Part shown: piece by piece, positions 18,241-30,072 of the stretch
Layout of the letters: each line of letters begins with the position of its first letter
How positions within the stretch are numbered: position 1 is the stretch's first letter
From: Nilaparvata lugens
Lineage: Eukaryota; Arthropoda; Insecta; Hemiptera; Delphacidae
Direction of reading: 5' to 3'
Assembly: GCF_014356525.2 (NCBI RefSeq)
Contig: NC_052511.1
Coordinates: 29,953,981 to 30,017,980, forward strand
Length of the DNA: 64,000 bases
Made by a program: the position numbers and the translations under genes
The notes under the pieces: model-generated
The model's input: only the letters and a program-made list of their open reading frames with translations
What the model was told of the DNA's origin: nothing
Database searches by the model: none

Positions 18241-18602
18241 TACCTATGAGGTTATCATGTACGTTATGAGAGAGACTATGGCTAATAATACAAATACAAG
18301 AAGTTGAGGAGACCATGCTTTACTATACTACAGTACAGCTCCTTTTGAAAAAAACTCAACATGTATGGTCCTTGAAATTAATTAAAAACTCTCTACTCGT
18401 TTGAAGCATTACCAAGATCTCAATGTTTTTGGGAAAGAGTTGAAAAGCTTTTTGATGGTTGGAGTATTCTCTACCACAGAAGAGATCGAGTGTAGAGAGG
18501 GTTTCTCCTTTTTCCTATTCTAAACTGAACTAGAAGAATATTATTTGATAAATTGAAATTACGCAGATTAATATGTTCTGTTGAATTATTATAACCTTGG
18601 AG
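18241..18602. other. No recognised feature
   Basis: AT-rich; possibly the 3' remainder of the decayed LINE. No ORF or repeat seen. Confidence 0.4.
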
Positions 18603-18935
18603 TCTTCCGTGGTCTAGTGGATAGAGTGCTTGCGTAGCAGCAAAGAAATCCCGGGTTCAATCCCTCTCATAACCAAAAGTTTTTTTAACCACGTGTTATC
18701 GGTTGTCACGTTAAACTGTCGGTCCCGGCTGAAGTATAACAGTCGTAAGGCCCATTGACGGCTTAAATGATATATTCAGGCTGTGGGACCTTCCCGCAAG
18801 GGGCTCCCCACCAACAAAAGCCATACGAATCTACTTGTACCCTTCAAAGTCCCTGAAATCAGTAATACTGTATCTCAATTTTGTACAATCTTATTTCACA
18901 CTTTATATTGTAAAATGCAATAAAAGCCTGCTACT
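18603..18935 (+). repeat. tRNA-derived SINE
   Basis: The head has a pol III A box TGGTCTAGTGG at 18610-18620 and a B box GGTTCAATCC at 18654-18663, with tRNA-like spacing. A body of about 200 bp follows, with GGTCCCGGCTGAAG, TCGTAAGGCCCATTGACGG and GGACCTTCCCGCAAGGGGCTCCCCACC, then an AT-rich end with AATAAA. It is GC-richer than its surroundings. No clear target duplication seen. Confidence 0.8.
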
Positions 18936-21053
18936 AATGAAAACTTTTCACCAATGAAGGAAGCCTTGTACCTTGTCCAACAAATAATAAATTGTCATTA
19001 GAAGCAATCCTCTGCTTTAATGGTGAAGAACATCTTTTCCCCAATCCAAACACTTTGGTCCCTCTCTGGAACAATTCCAAACGACTGAAATCGCTGCAAA
19101 AGATTACCGTTCAGCTCAAAAAGGTCACGTGACACTCTTTCGCCAAGTGCAATTGTCGCGAAATATGGCGTCGTTCTACCGGAACAGGAAAACTGTAAAT
19201 TCCACGGAATTGCATATTTCCAGATGCACTCTTTCAATTGCTTTCCCTCATGTTTGGTGCGTGAGCTATCGAGTATTAACGGTGATTTGTGCGTCGTGTT
19301 TCATGATATGAGGATGTAGATGTGATCTATTGAGCCAGTTGCACACACATATCGATTTTTGCCGTCCTTATAAATACGATTGGATTGAACATAACTATCT
19401 TGACAAACATATCATGATCTGAAACACACAATGTGTTTACCGAGTTCCATTCAATCTGGTAGAATTTGTAAGGACGGCAATACTCGTATGTCCAAACATC
19501 GATTTATGTATTACTAGACTAATTCATAAAATGTTATTAATCACTTGCATTGGTTTCAAACAAATTCTATAATTGATGAATTATAGAAAGTTCGTACCAA
19601 ACAATGTGAAGTTATTGATAGATATGTTCTATTATTATATGAAATTTTTATAGTCTACTGCACGAAAATAGTCTGATGGAAATTGGAACAGACTGGTTCA
19701 ATGTTTCCAAGTGAGAGTTGATCAACGTTGTCCATAGATGACTATAAATTATGATTAATTTATACTTTTATAAAAGACCTGACGAATAGGCAACGTCTAT
19801 GACTGTGAGGAGGTACCGATTCAATTCCCATTCGAAAATTTTCGTGCAGTTTACTATAGTAACCTTTCTATCTTATTTTATGACAGGACTGGTTTCGAGT
19901 ATTCATTCCATTATCATGTGATTACCCAAGATCCGTTGGTCTTGTTATCAAATTAATTGTATTCATTTTTATCTTATAAGACATTCTTATTTTATTATAA
20001 AATAAAATACAAATAGTACAATAATAATATAGTCAACCGCACAAAAATAGTCGGAACAGATCGAAATTGGAACAGATGAGTCCCTCATTAGACCTTTAGA
20101 CGTCGCTCATTTGACTGGTGTATTATAAAAAAACATTAATTGAATTCTCATTATCTATTGTAAGCTGTGAACAACGTTGATTAACTATTATTCGGCAACG
20201 TTGCATTTACTCTTATCGGACTATATTCGTGTGTGGTTGAATATATAGTGATTCTATTTATTATGATACTATTTAATAGTAGGCTACGACTAGCCATATA
20301 GAAATTGATGAAAAATATTGTTGCATGATATGAGTCACTCTAAAATTTCAATTCAACGATGCTACTCTTTGATTGCTCTCCTTGTATTACATCATACAAA
20401 AAAGCGTTTCTTCATGAATTTAAATCAAACTGAAAATTAAATTGAATTTAGCTGCAGTCTTCACTACAGGAAACAAGTTGTTTCTTCGAACAAAAGTCAT
20501 GCGCGCTTAAATAAGTTGAAGCTGTCTCCTACAGAGTTTGGGGGAATGAGAAGGATTGAAGAAAGTTTTCAGCAGGGTGGAAAAGGATAATAAAACGGGG
20601 AGAAAAGGATAGGAGTAAAATTGCAATGCGTCTGCTGGAAGCAGCATTGAGAATGTGTGCACTGTGATGAAGCGTGAGCTACATTCCACTGTATTCTTGA
20701 GTTTGAAGTTTTGGAAGAGACGACTACCGCGTTCGCGTTGACGCAACTCAGTTCTGCGTTCTGCGTCTCTGCGGCGGCCAAATTCACATAGAAATCCAGC
20801 CAGCAATATTCCTTCTTCCAACACAACTTACGCCATATTACTACAGTAGGCTTGCTACTAACATGCATGCTCGCAATTCTGCTATGCCGTCTTATTATTC
20901 TTCTGCTGCCTCTCAACCGACAAAACTTTCTTCATAGAATCAAGCGCCTTTCACAAGCAAAGACTACCAGCTACCACACTGCTTCACAGAGAGGAAAAAT
21001 CAAATAAATTTTGCTATAGAAATATAGGGATAAAGAATGGGAGAGTAAGAGGA
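18936..21053. other. Non-coding DNA with minor repeats
   Basis: No supported gene. A motif around TAGTCTACTGCACGAAAATAGTC (about 19650) recurs in diverged form near 20031 (TAGTCAACCGCACAAAAATAGTC). A foldback at 19355-19500 is listed separately. Confidence 0.5.
19355..19500. repeat. Foldback (MITE-like) element
   Basis: ATCGATTTTTGCCGTCCTTATAAAT...GATTGAA on the left is mirrored by TTCAATCTGG...AATTTGTAAGGACGGCAATACTCG...ATCGAT on the right. The arms are about 45-50 bp with mismatches and the loop is about 50 bp. No coding sequence. A small inverted-repeat transposon remnant is likely. Confidence 0.5.
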
Positions 21054-21699
21054 AAAATCTGGTGTGGCGCACTCACACAACTTTCCTTGCCATTATGAAA
21101 ATTGATCAACTGACGCTAATGTTCCCGCGCAACTCAAGTCTACTATTCAATGATCTAAGCCAGCTGGTGACAGGACAATAACGCTGCAGACACACGAAGT
21201 CTACTATCTCTTCATAGTGAATGATTCAATAGAATCAACAGTAGCCAACAGTTTGCAATTTAATAATCTTATTTTCTCGAACATGGAGCTTATTTTCAAT
21301 TTTAGGTGAAAATGTTACTGAACATTAATTGTAGAGATTTTCATGCTAAATCTTTTCACTCATTTTTTTTTGTTTAAATTGTATCTGAAGCCTGATAATT
21401 GGTAATCTAGAATCAAACTTTGCATAGATGGGGCGCAGCTCCTGAAATTTTTACAGATATGGGACTTGTGGTAGTTGATAGAGCTTATCAATGACTATTT
21501 CAGGTATGAATTTGATCAAAATCGTTGGAGCCGTTTTTGAAAAAATTGCGAAAAACCCTTTTCTTGACAACATTTTCGCCATTTTAGCCGCCATCTTGAA
21601 TTGCATTTGATTGAAATTGTTCGTGTCGGATCCTTATAGTGTAAAGACCTTTAGTTCCAAATTTCAAGTTATTCCGCCCTTAATTGACGCACATACACT

Positions 21700-21730
<31 letters not shown>

Positions 21731-21908
21731 CACACACATACACCACACACACACACACACACACATACAGACCAATACCCAAAAACAGTTTTTTGGACTT
21801 AGGGGACCTTGAAACGTGTAGAAATTTAGAAATTGTGGTACCTTAATTTTTTTCGGAAAGCAATACTTTCCTTACCTACCACCTATGGTATAGGACAAGG
21901 AAAGTAAA
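21054..21908 (+). repeat. Dispersed repeat family R, full copy
   Basis: Begins AAAAATCTGGTGTGGCGCACTCACACAACTTTCCTTG and ends AATACTTTCCTTACC...GGACAAGGAAAGTAA. ACTTTCCTTG near the start and CAAGGAAAGT at the end are inverted. A (CA)n array with CCACAC interruptions lies at 21703-21768. Other copies at 24513 and 29150 are in the same orientation, and a partial copy at 17647 is inverted. No protein seen; probably a non-autonomous transposon. Confidence 0.8.
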
Positions 21909-24512
21909 AGTTTGGAGCTTTCCAATGTTTTATATAGGCTAGAATATAAGAGGGAAGGAGTTGGGGGAGAGAAGGAACAATTCTGTGGTAGCTGATACTC
22001 TATATTATTAGTTTTTAGGCTAGATACATTGTGAGAGGGGAATGATTTGGAAGATGGAGGAAAAAGATTTGGATCCAGCCAGTTGTGAATGGGGAGTGGT
22101 AGAGTGGGAGGGATGATGGATAACACATGAGAAATTGGAGAGGGATTAGGTTATGGACTGGAGTAGGAGAAATGAACGACTACAAAAATATCAACTATTG
22201 ATGAAGAATTACGGAGGATGAATAAGATGAATTTAGAAAATAGATTAATAGATAGATGATTAAGAGATAGATAACCTTGTATTTGCACTTTACAACATTA
22301 AAAGTGGGCGAAGGTGAATAATGAAAAGTAAGTGAAAGATAATTATTATCATTGAAAGGTTTGTATTATTACCGGATGACTGGTTATGGAGTGATTCAGG
22401 ATCGGGAAGGAAGGACATTTTTGAAGAAAAAGTAAAGGGAGAAGAAAACTTATGGATAAAACAATGGAAACATTAGGATGGAAAGGAAAACGAAGAAATA
22501 CGTTTGCAAAGAGAATACTGGATAGATATAATAAGAGTCAAAAGGAGGCTCAATAAGACAAGGAAAGAAGAGGAAGGAGGATGAACGGATATTTTGAGGA
22601 GAAAAATAGATGTGTAAGGAGAGGAGAAATGGAGACTGAAACGAAGCTGGAGAAGATGAGGATGAAGTAAATGAAGGGCAGGAGATGGGAGAGCTCGTAG
22701 AGGTCGTAGAAGTCGTTGGAGGGAATATAGTGAGTAAGATCATAGGAATAAGAGGAAACCAGAGGGAGAGTTTCGGTTAATGAAGAGGGAAGGGGAATGA
22801 AGATTAGGAGTAAAGGAAAAAGAAGAGGGAAGAGAAGAACTTGAAAATAAATGGATGAGTACAAAACTCACAATAAATTCATAGCCCAATCTCAAACCTC
22901 AAGACTGCCAGTCGACTCAAATTGATTGCAAAGGCCGCTGCACCATGAGTAAAAGTTACAGATTCTTGAACGTTCATTGAAAGGAAATGTTGAACTCAAA
23001 CTAATAAACTGTAGCAGCTATTGGAAAAGTTTGCATGTATTTCATATGTGGTTTTGATAAAGAATGCCCAAGCTTTTGAGTTTGATAATTTTATTTGGTA
23101 AACAAACCAACAATCAAATTTATGAGAAACATTTTCTGATATCTTCATACAAGCAAATGTAGTGTGGAAGATTGAAAGTTCGAAACAAATTAATGAAATT
23201 GATAAGCAGGCTGAGGTCACTGAGGATCAATATCAATATCAAAGTAGTAACAAAGATTCATTTAATATTTTTGTTCAAGTAGGTTGCAAATAGTAATAAG
23301 CAGTGAATCTATAAAATGTACAATTACTATTATTGCCTGAATAATTGCCCAGTTGCCTAAATAATATTATTATTGGCTGAATGTATTCTTCTCAGTTTTG
23401 AAGAGAAAATATTTAGCTTGAGTATAGACATACACTCAATAGTGATCATTGAGTATAAAAATTTTCAAGTATATACATTAATATTGAGCATGAACATCAA
23501 TTGTGTATGAACATTTATTGATGATCAGTAATAATGAAGCATTACATTGCCTCATCTATATCTATAATGAAGGAAATAATAGGATTGATTATACATGTAG
23601 GGGATAGTAAATTCACGAATTACGCACCATCACGTCTGAGCTACTAAACTGATTAACATTGAATTTTGAATATTGATTCTTAATTTACCGTGAATGGTTA
23701 AGGCCTATTTTCAATTCTTCAAGATTCCAGAACGCTAAGTTTTCAGTTTTTCAAGTTTTCAATCACACCCTTGCAGAGCTCGGGTTACCTAATAGTATAA
23801 TAAATCTGACTTGACTTCTGTTACAGGAATGCTTGAGAAATAGATTAAAAATGAAAATTAGGATTTAAAAAGACGTGCTTGCTTCGGAATACTGTCTTGA
23901 AGGGAATAATACAGCCCGCAGAAGCAAGCTGATGAAACAAAGTTCTATAATAAATATTTCTCACAAGTTTTGCATAAGAGAAATATTTACTTTCGGTTAA
24001 CAGAAATCTCGAAGAAGCTCCACCTGGTAGGACTTCTTAAACATACTCTTTATAATTGGTAGGGATCCTTATCCCATTTTAATGTGATATATTAATTATT
24101 TTAATATAGCATTCAGTAGAAGTAAAGCAGATAGTTTCCAGTATAAACAAGATTGTTTATGATATATTTTATAATAGAAATGAACTTGTCCACCAAGCTT
24201 CATCAAAATATTTTGAAAACGTTTCAGCTTCTGTGAACAAGATACTAACTTATTTCAAAATTTATGTAGCTGGAGAACCTGCTTCATGATTATTCATAAT
24301 ATTGTTTTATCAACAATTGAAATGAATTACCGTTCCAACTCTCTTATAAGCTAAAAGCTTGTAGCCCGTGATTTGCGCCGAAGAAAATATTGTGTTGTGG
24401 AAATATGTAATCTCCTTATGTCCAGGTAACATGGAAACAGAATAATTTTCAACTATTTTGAAAAATTGCATGAATAATCCTCATTAGGGTTGAAAATCTT
24501 TGCGAAAGAATA
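21909..24512. other. Purine-biased non-coding region
   Basis: About 21940-22860 is strongly A/G-rich on the plus strand (AGAGGAAGGAGG-type runs) and so gives spurious Ser/Pro/Leu-rich minus frames. The rest is plain AT-rich DNA. No gene or repeat supported. Confidence 0.5.
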
Positions 24513-25498
24513 AAAAATCTGGTGTGGTACACTCACACAACTGTCCTTGCTCATATTTGAAACTGCGATCAGACTTCTGTATATGTGTATATATAATTGT
24601 TTTCAGAGTACTTTTTCCTTTGTGTAAATTGTGAAAATCGATGATTTTTTTAGTCCTCATTTTTTAAAGTCGTCAAAAAAGCTGTTCTACAGAAAAAATA
24701 TCTCGACTATGTGTTCTTTTTATGAACTGCGCTACCTACCTACCTCATGCACGAGAAGGAGGTTGCTAAGTCCATTTATCAAGGATGGGGTGGACCCCCC
24801 ATTAGTTTCCCAGAAAGGAGATTCATGCCACTTGATAGAGCTGATAAATAACTATACAGGGTTTGAATTTGAAAAAATCGGTCAAGTTGTTTTTGAGAAA
24901 ATCGTGAAAACATGGTTTATTAGTAATTATCCGCCATTTTTCTCAAGAATATTACGGAGCTCCTGCAATTTTCTCAGAAATGAGACTCATGTCAGTTGAT
25001 AGGGCTTATAAATAGCTATCCATGTTAGGAATTTGAAGAAAATCGTTAGAGCCGTTTTAGAGAAAACCGTGAATAACATGGTGTTTTAGTGATTATCCGC
25101 CATTTTTCTCAAGAATATTACGGAGCTCCTGAAATTTTTCCAGAAATGAGACTCATCTCAGTACAGTAGATGGAGCTTATAAATAGCTATTCATGACATA
25201 AATTTGAAGAAAATCGTTAAAGCCGTTTTCGAGAAAACCGTGAAAAACATAGTTTTTTAGTAACTATCCGCCATTTTCTCCGCCATTTTGAATTCAATTT
25301 TATTGAATTTCTCATTGTCGGATCCTCATGGTATAAGGACCTTAAGTTTGAAATTTCAAGTCAATCGATTGATTAGGAATGGAGTTATCGTGTTCACAGA
25401 CATACACACATACACGCACACACACACACACACACCACACACACACACACACACACACCACACACACACACCACACACACACACACAACACACACACA

Positions 25499-25587
<89 letters not shown>

Positions 25588-25718
25588 CCAACACCCAAAA
25601 ATCATGTTTTTGGACTCAGGGTACCTTGAAACGTATAGAAAACTTGAAATTAGTGTACCTTAATTTTTTTTGGAAAGCAATGCTCTCCTTACCTATGGTA
25701 ATAGTGCAAGGAAAGGAA
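24513..25718 (+). repeat. Dispersed repeat family R, variant with internal triplication
   Basis: Same first 40 bp and same 3' tail as the other copies. The inner part holds three direct units of about 165 bp (about 24800-24955, 24956-25130, 25131-25280), each containing GAGCTCCTG.AATTTT(T/C), TTATAAATAGCTAT, AAAATCGTTA.AGCCGTTTT and TATCCGCCATTTT. A (CA)n array (25416-25586) with CCACAC interruptions is the longest microsatellite in the window. Confidence 0.75.
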
Positions 25719-25732
25719 AAAGAGTGGTCTCC

Positions 25733-25800
25733 AGCCCGCAACCTTTCATTCTTGAATCGCGCATGCTACCAATTCCGCCACGGTTTCACTTGAAGAAAAT
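25733..25800 (-). repeat. tRNA-like sequence, SINE relic
   Basis: On the minus strand it reads CGTGGCGGAATTGGTAGCATG...GATTCAAGAATGAAAGGTTGCGGG..GGAGACC, with A-box-like and B-box-like blocks. A related copy lies at 27785-27862 on the plus strand. It follows the end of a family R repeat. The B box is degenerate (GGGCTGGAGACC), so a live tRNA is unlikely. Confidence 0.4.
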
Positions 25801-27736
25801 TCTGCTTTGGTGGGGGTTTATTGTTACGTGAATTTTGAATGAAAAATGGAATAAATTTCTTTTAATCATTCAATAAGGATCAATTGATTAATTAAAATGA
25901 GAAGAAGATTATATCATCCTCGGTAAATTCAAGATATCTATGAGAAATTGCAATTTAATCATTTGATTACTTCATAAGTAGTAGTGAAAAAGCGTCAATT
26001 GTGTATTTCCTATCTCGTACATGTACAGGAACCGGCATTTTAATCTGACGATTGTGTAGTTACTGTTATGTTGGCGCCACTGTCATTGAAAAGGCGGGAA
26101 TGTTGTATATCGACAGGTCTATTCTTGCCATTTCAGTGTCATCAATTTCCATCTCCTTGCATTATAATTATATCTATGATGAAGTCTCATAAAAGAAAGA
26201 ATTCCAGTAGCCAGTATGTCGTGGTCAAGTGGACATCGAGCGATTGTGATTAAAGTTTATTTTTAAAATAATGACTCAGTTATTTTAACACAGCGTTTAT
26301 TTCGCAGACATTTCAATAATTTAAATCGACACGCGCCTGCTCCCAGAAGGAATACGATCTTGTTCTGGGTAAAGAATTATAGGAACACGTCTTCTGCTTT
26401 GAAAACGAAACCAACAGGACGAAAACGGACTGTGAGATCGCCTGATAACATTATTAACGCGGTAAGAGTAGATGTTAGGCTGTTACACGGTCTCATGACG
26501 TTCAGCAGCGAAACTTGTTGTTGCGCTGGCCATTTCTGATCGAAGTGAACTAGGAAATCTTCATTCCGACCTAAAATTCCAACCGTATAAGATAATGTTA
26601 GTGCAACAACTGTTAGTGCAAATGATTGGGAACATTGCATAGCCGCTTGCGAGATTCTCGAAAATGTCTACCAGGATGCTGTTATTCTTTCAAGAGGCAC
26701 ATTTTCATTTTTCGGGATTTTAAATAAACAAAATTACCGTTATGGGGCAGCCAATAATCCACAGAACCAAAGGAGGTCATTCAACGAGAAATTGAAGCGA
26801 TTCCACAAGTGATGATTGAGCAATGGCAAATTTTAGAATTAGGTTAAGTAAATGTGAAAAGTAATCATTTGGATGACATAATAAAAAAACTTTGTGAGTA
26901 ATCTATGCAATTCACAGTAAATTGGAAAATTTTATCTTCAATTAGATATATTACATTTTTTAATTGTACGAGACACACTCCAGTTATTAACCCTCAAAAA
27001 TCGTCAGGTTTTTATGCCGGACCCGTTAAAGCCAACACCTTCCTTTATAATAATATTATGAGTTATAAGCTGTTGGTAATATTATATAGTTGGTGAAATC
27101 ATATTAAAAAGCTTGAATTTCGAAATTAAGAGAGAGATAAGATTGCAGTATCATCAATGTTATTGAACAAGAGTCGACACTGCACTTGAACTGTCAATCG
27201 ACCATACCTTTATAAAGGTGAATCTTCTTTTTATTTGCTGCTTGAGATAATAATATTATTTTCCACGTTCAACATAATTGAAAAATAATATTAAAAATGT
27301 CAAACATTCACTCATTCATCAATTTATTAGTACTACACACAGATCATATTTCAAATGATCATAATTTATTCGTTTATCCATTTATTCAATCATTCAACTT
27401 AATACAATATAGGTATTACTAACAGTCTATTCATTATGATAGTTATTTTAGGTTTTAACTTAACATCATAATTAATCAATAGGTACTTGGATCTCCAATT
27501 TATGAGTCTTTTGTTTGGATAAGGACTTACAAAATTACAATATCAATTAATTATAATTTTCAAAACTTATATCACAAAAAATCTCATGCTGTTCCAATAT
27601 AAAAGGAAGATAATTTTTCTAAGTGATATTTGTTCGAAAATAAAGGATAGAAATTAGTTAATCTAAGTAGCTATTGGAATAAAATATTAATTCAGTAATT
27701 GGTAGCAAACGCGATTCATTAATATATAATAATTCC

Positions 27737-27741
<5 letters not shown>

Positions 27742-27774
<33 letters not shown>
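27742..27774. repeat. (AT)n microsatellite
   Basis: About 16 uninterrupted AT units. Confidence 0.95.
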
Positions 27775-27776
<2 letters not shown>

Positions 27777-27784
27777 TAAATTCA

Positions 27785-27862
27785 TGAAAGCATACAACGT
27801 GATTGGTATCAATCGCGATTCATGAATGGAAGGTTGCAGGTTCGAGACCAAACTCATTTTCT
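27785..27862 (+). repeat. tRNA-like sequence, second copy
   Basis: TTGGTATCAATCGCGATTCATGAATGGAAGGTTGCAGGTTCGAGACC carries a good B box (GGTTCGAGACC). It matches the minus-strand block at 25733-25800. A third fragment (TTGGTAGCAAACGCGATTCATTAAT) lies at 27697-27721. Probably a degraded tRNA-derived SINE family. Confidence 0.45.
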
Positions 27863-29149
27863 TAAAATTTTCTGAGAATTTTCAATTAAAATGAAGATTA
27901 TCCACGCTATTTATACACATTTATATCTTTGGCATCAATTTATTAGATTTTCCAAATTCTTGATTAATTATTCATCAACACCTCTAAATACGATAATAAA
28001 AAAATATGAGGTTTGCTCAGGTAGAGCCATAATTGGAACGGAGGGGTTCGGAGCAAACCGTTGACAGTTTAATTGAGAAAACGTCTTTTCCCGAGAAGAA
28101 AAAGCGGAGAAAAACGGTCGGTGACGTCGGGAAAACGTGGAAAACTCTTTGTGATCGACGGACGACAAGAGCTGATTAATGGCTCGGCCATGTTATGGGA
28201 TCAATAGCTGTAGCAGCGGAGAGAAGACAATGTGACACAGATATATGAAGGCGGTCCCTTCAGCCCCAACTTGACGGCTTGAAAAATGCGATTCTTATTA
28301 TATCATGAAACAAGGAAAGTGACAAGATTATGAATATGGTGGATGTGGGACATGAATCAATATGTTGCAGGACAAATTAATACTGCTGTTAAATAATATT
28401 GTTGCGTGGATTATTGGAGTTGATGAATTATTATGCTAAATAAAACTCTATGAAGAACCCTCACATTCCAAAACTGTGCTTAAATAATAGTGGAAATACT
28501 CTGTTAAAAGTGTTCATTGGTAGTAAATTGATCCATGTTCCATGTAAACATTCGTAATATAGTTTTCTTTGTTTGAATTTGGTGAATGGTTGATACAGAA
28601 CAATATTTTTCAATAATTGGAAATATAGAATTATTTTATACACGCGTCCTTATCAAATATGTTCTTCTTGAGCATTTGTTTGATATGGAGAAGTGAAATG
28701 AATGAAGATTGTAGGGCCAAGTTATTGAAACGTTATTATTGTTAAACAAAAAATGTCTAGTATCAGATATCTAGTATCATACATTCACTTGAATAATAGA
28801 GTAGAATAAATGTTGAGGTTTCAATCAAATGTTAATTGGAGGAAATTACTTTCAAACACTTGGTGCGGTTAGCTCTGAGAAAATAGTTTTTGATCGCGAA
28901 TAATATTGTAATTAAATACTATCCATTAATAGGACTAATCCGACGATAATTTAATAAGATTTTTCATTTTCTGAATGAAGATACAGGAATGGTAGCAGAG
29001 GAATTCTTCTTCTTCAAAATGTAAGAGTAATTATTCATATAGGCCTATTCATGGATAAAGGTTTCAGCTGTTACCACTTGGTGTAGAAAATCTACTTGTG
29101 TTGATTCAGTGTGAACGACCAAATCAACAAAGGAATCACAAACTTAAAA

Positions 29150-30072
29150 TAAAAATCTGGTGTGGCGCACTCACACAACTTTCCTTGCCGTTATGAAAAT
29201 TGATCACCTGACGCTAGTGTACACGCGCATCTCAAGTCTACTATTCAAAGATCTGCCAGCTGGTGACATGACAATAGCGCTGGAGACACACGAAGTCTGC
29301 TATCTCTTCATAGTGGATGATTTAATAGAATCAACAGTTGCCAACAGTTTGCATTATTGAATAAACACATTTTCTCGAATTTCGAACCTATTTTCAATTT
29401 TTGGTGGAAATGTCACTGAACATTAATTGTAGATATTTTTATGCTCAATCTTTTCCACTTGAAATTTTTTGTTCAAATTGTATCTGAAGCCTGATAATTG
29501 GGAATCCAAAATCACACTTTGCATTGATGGGGCGGAGCTCCTGAAATTTTTACAGATATGGGACTTGTGGCAGTTGATAGAGCTCATCAATGACTATTAT
29601 AGGTATAAATTTGATCAAAATCGTTAGAGCCGTTTTCGAGAAAATCGCGAAGAACCCTGTTTTGAACAACATTTTCGCCATTTTAGCCGCCATCTTGAAT
29701 CGGATTTGTTCGAAATTGTTCGTGTCGGATCCTTATAGGGGAAGGACCTCAAGTTCAAATTTCAAGTCATTCCGTCAAATGGGAGATGAGATATCGTGTA
29801 CACAGACGCACATACACTCATACACACACACACACACACATACAGACCAATACCAAAAAACCACTTTTTTGGACTCAGGGGACCTTGAAACGTATAGAAA
29901 ACATGAAATTTGGGTACCTTAAATTTTTTTGGAAAGCAATACTTTCCTTACCTATGGTAATAGGACAAGGAAAGTAATGAACCGTATAGAAAACATGAAA
30001 TAAGTGTACCTTAATTTTTTTTGGAAAGCAATACTTTCCTTACCTATGGTAATAGGGCAAGGAAAGTAAAAA
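29150..30072 (+). repeat. Dispersed repeat family R, copy with duplicated tail
   Basis: Full-length relative of 21054-21908, ending near 29977 with ACAAGGAAAGTAA. The last 90 bp (CGTATAGAAAACATGAAAT...CAAGGAAAGTAAA) are repeated directly at about 29982-30072. A short (CA)n lies at 29821-29841. Confidence 0.8.

Larger units (their letters stand above)
25801..29149. other. Non-coding AT-rich DNA
   Basis: No supported gene in about 3.3 kb. It contains an AT dinucleotide array, a tRNA-like block and short low-complexity stretches. Slightly GC-richer patches (26040-26120, 26330-26640, 28010-28220) have no recognised coding content. Confidence 0.5.

Noticed and set aside
22450..22864. Ser/Pro/Leu-rich minus-strand ORFs of about 100 aa
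   Set aside because: They follow from the strongly purine-rich plus strand, which lacks minus-strand stops. No start context, domain or partner gene.
25342..25629. Long Thr/His and Val/Cys ORFs over the (CA)n array
   Set aside because: They are pure translation of a CA/GT dinucleotide repeat in several frames.
26377..26640. 87-aa minus ORF with a hydrophobic N-terminus like a signal peptide and a downstream AATAAA
   Set aside because: Length is near chance level, there is no promoter, no homologous copy and no recognised motif. Left out as a gene, though transcript data could revive it.
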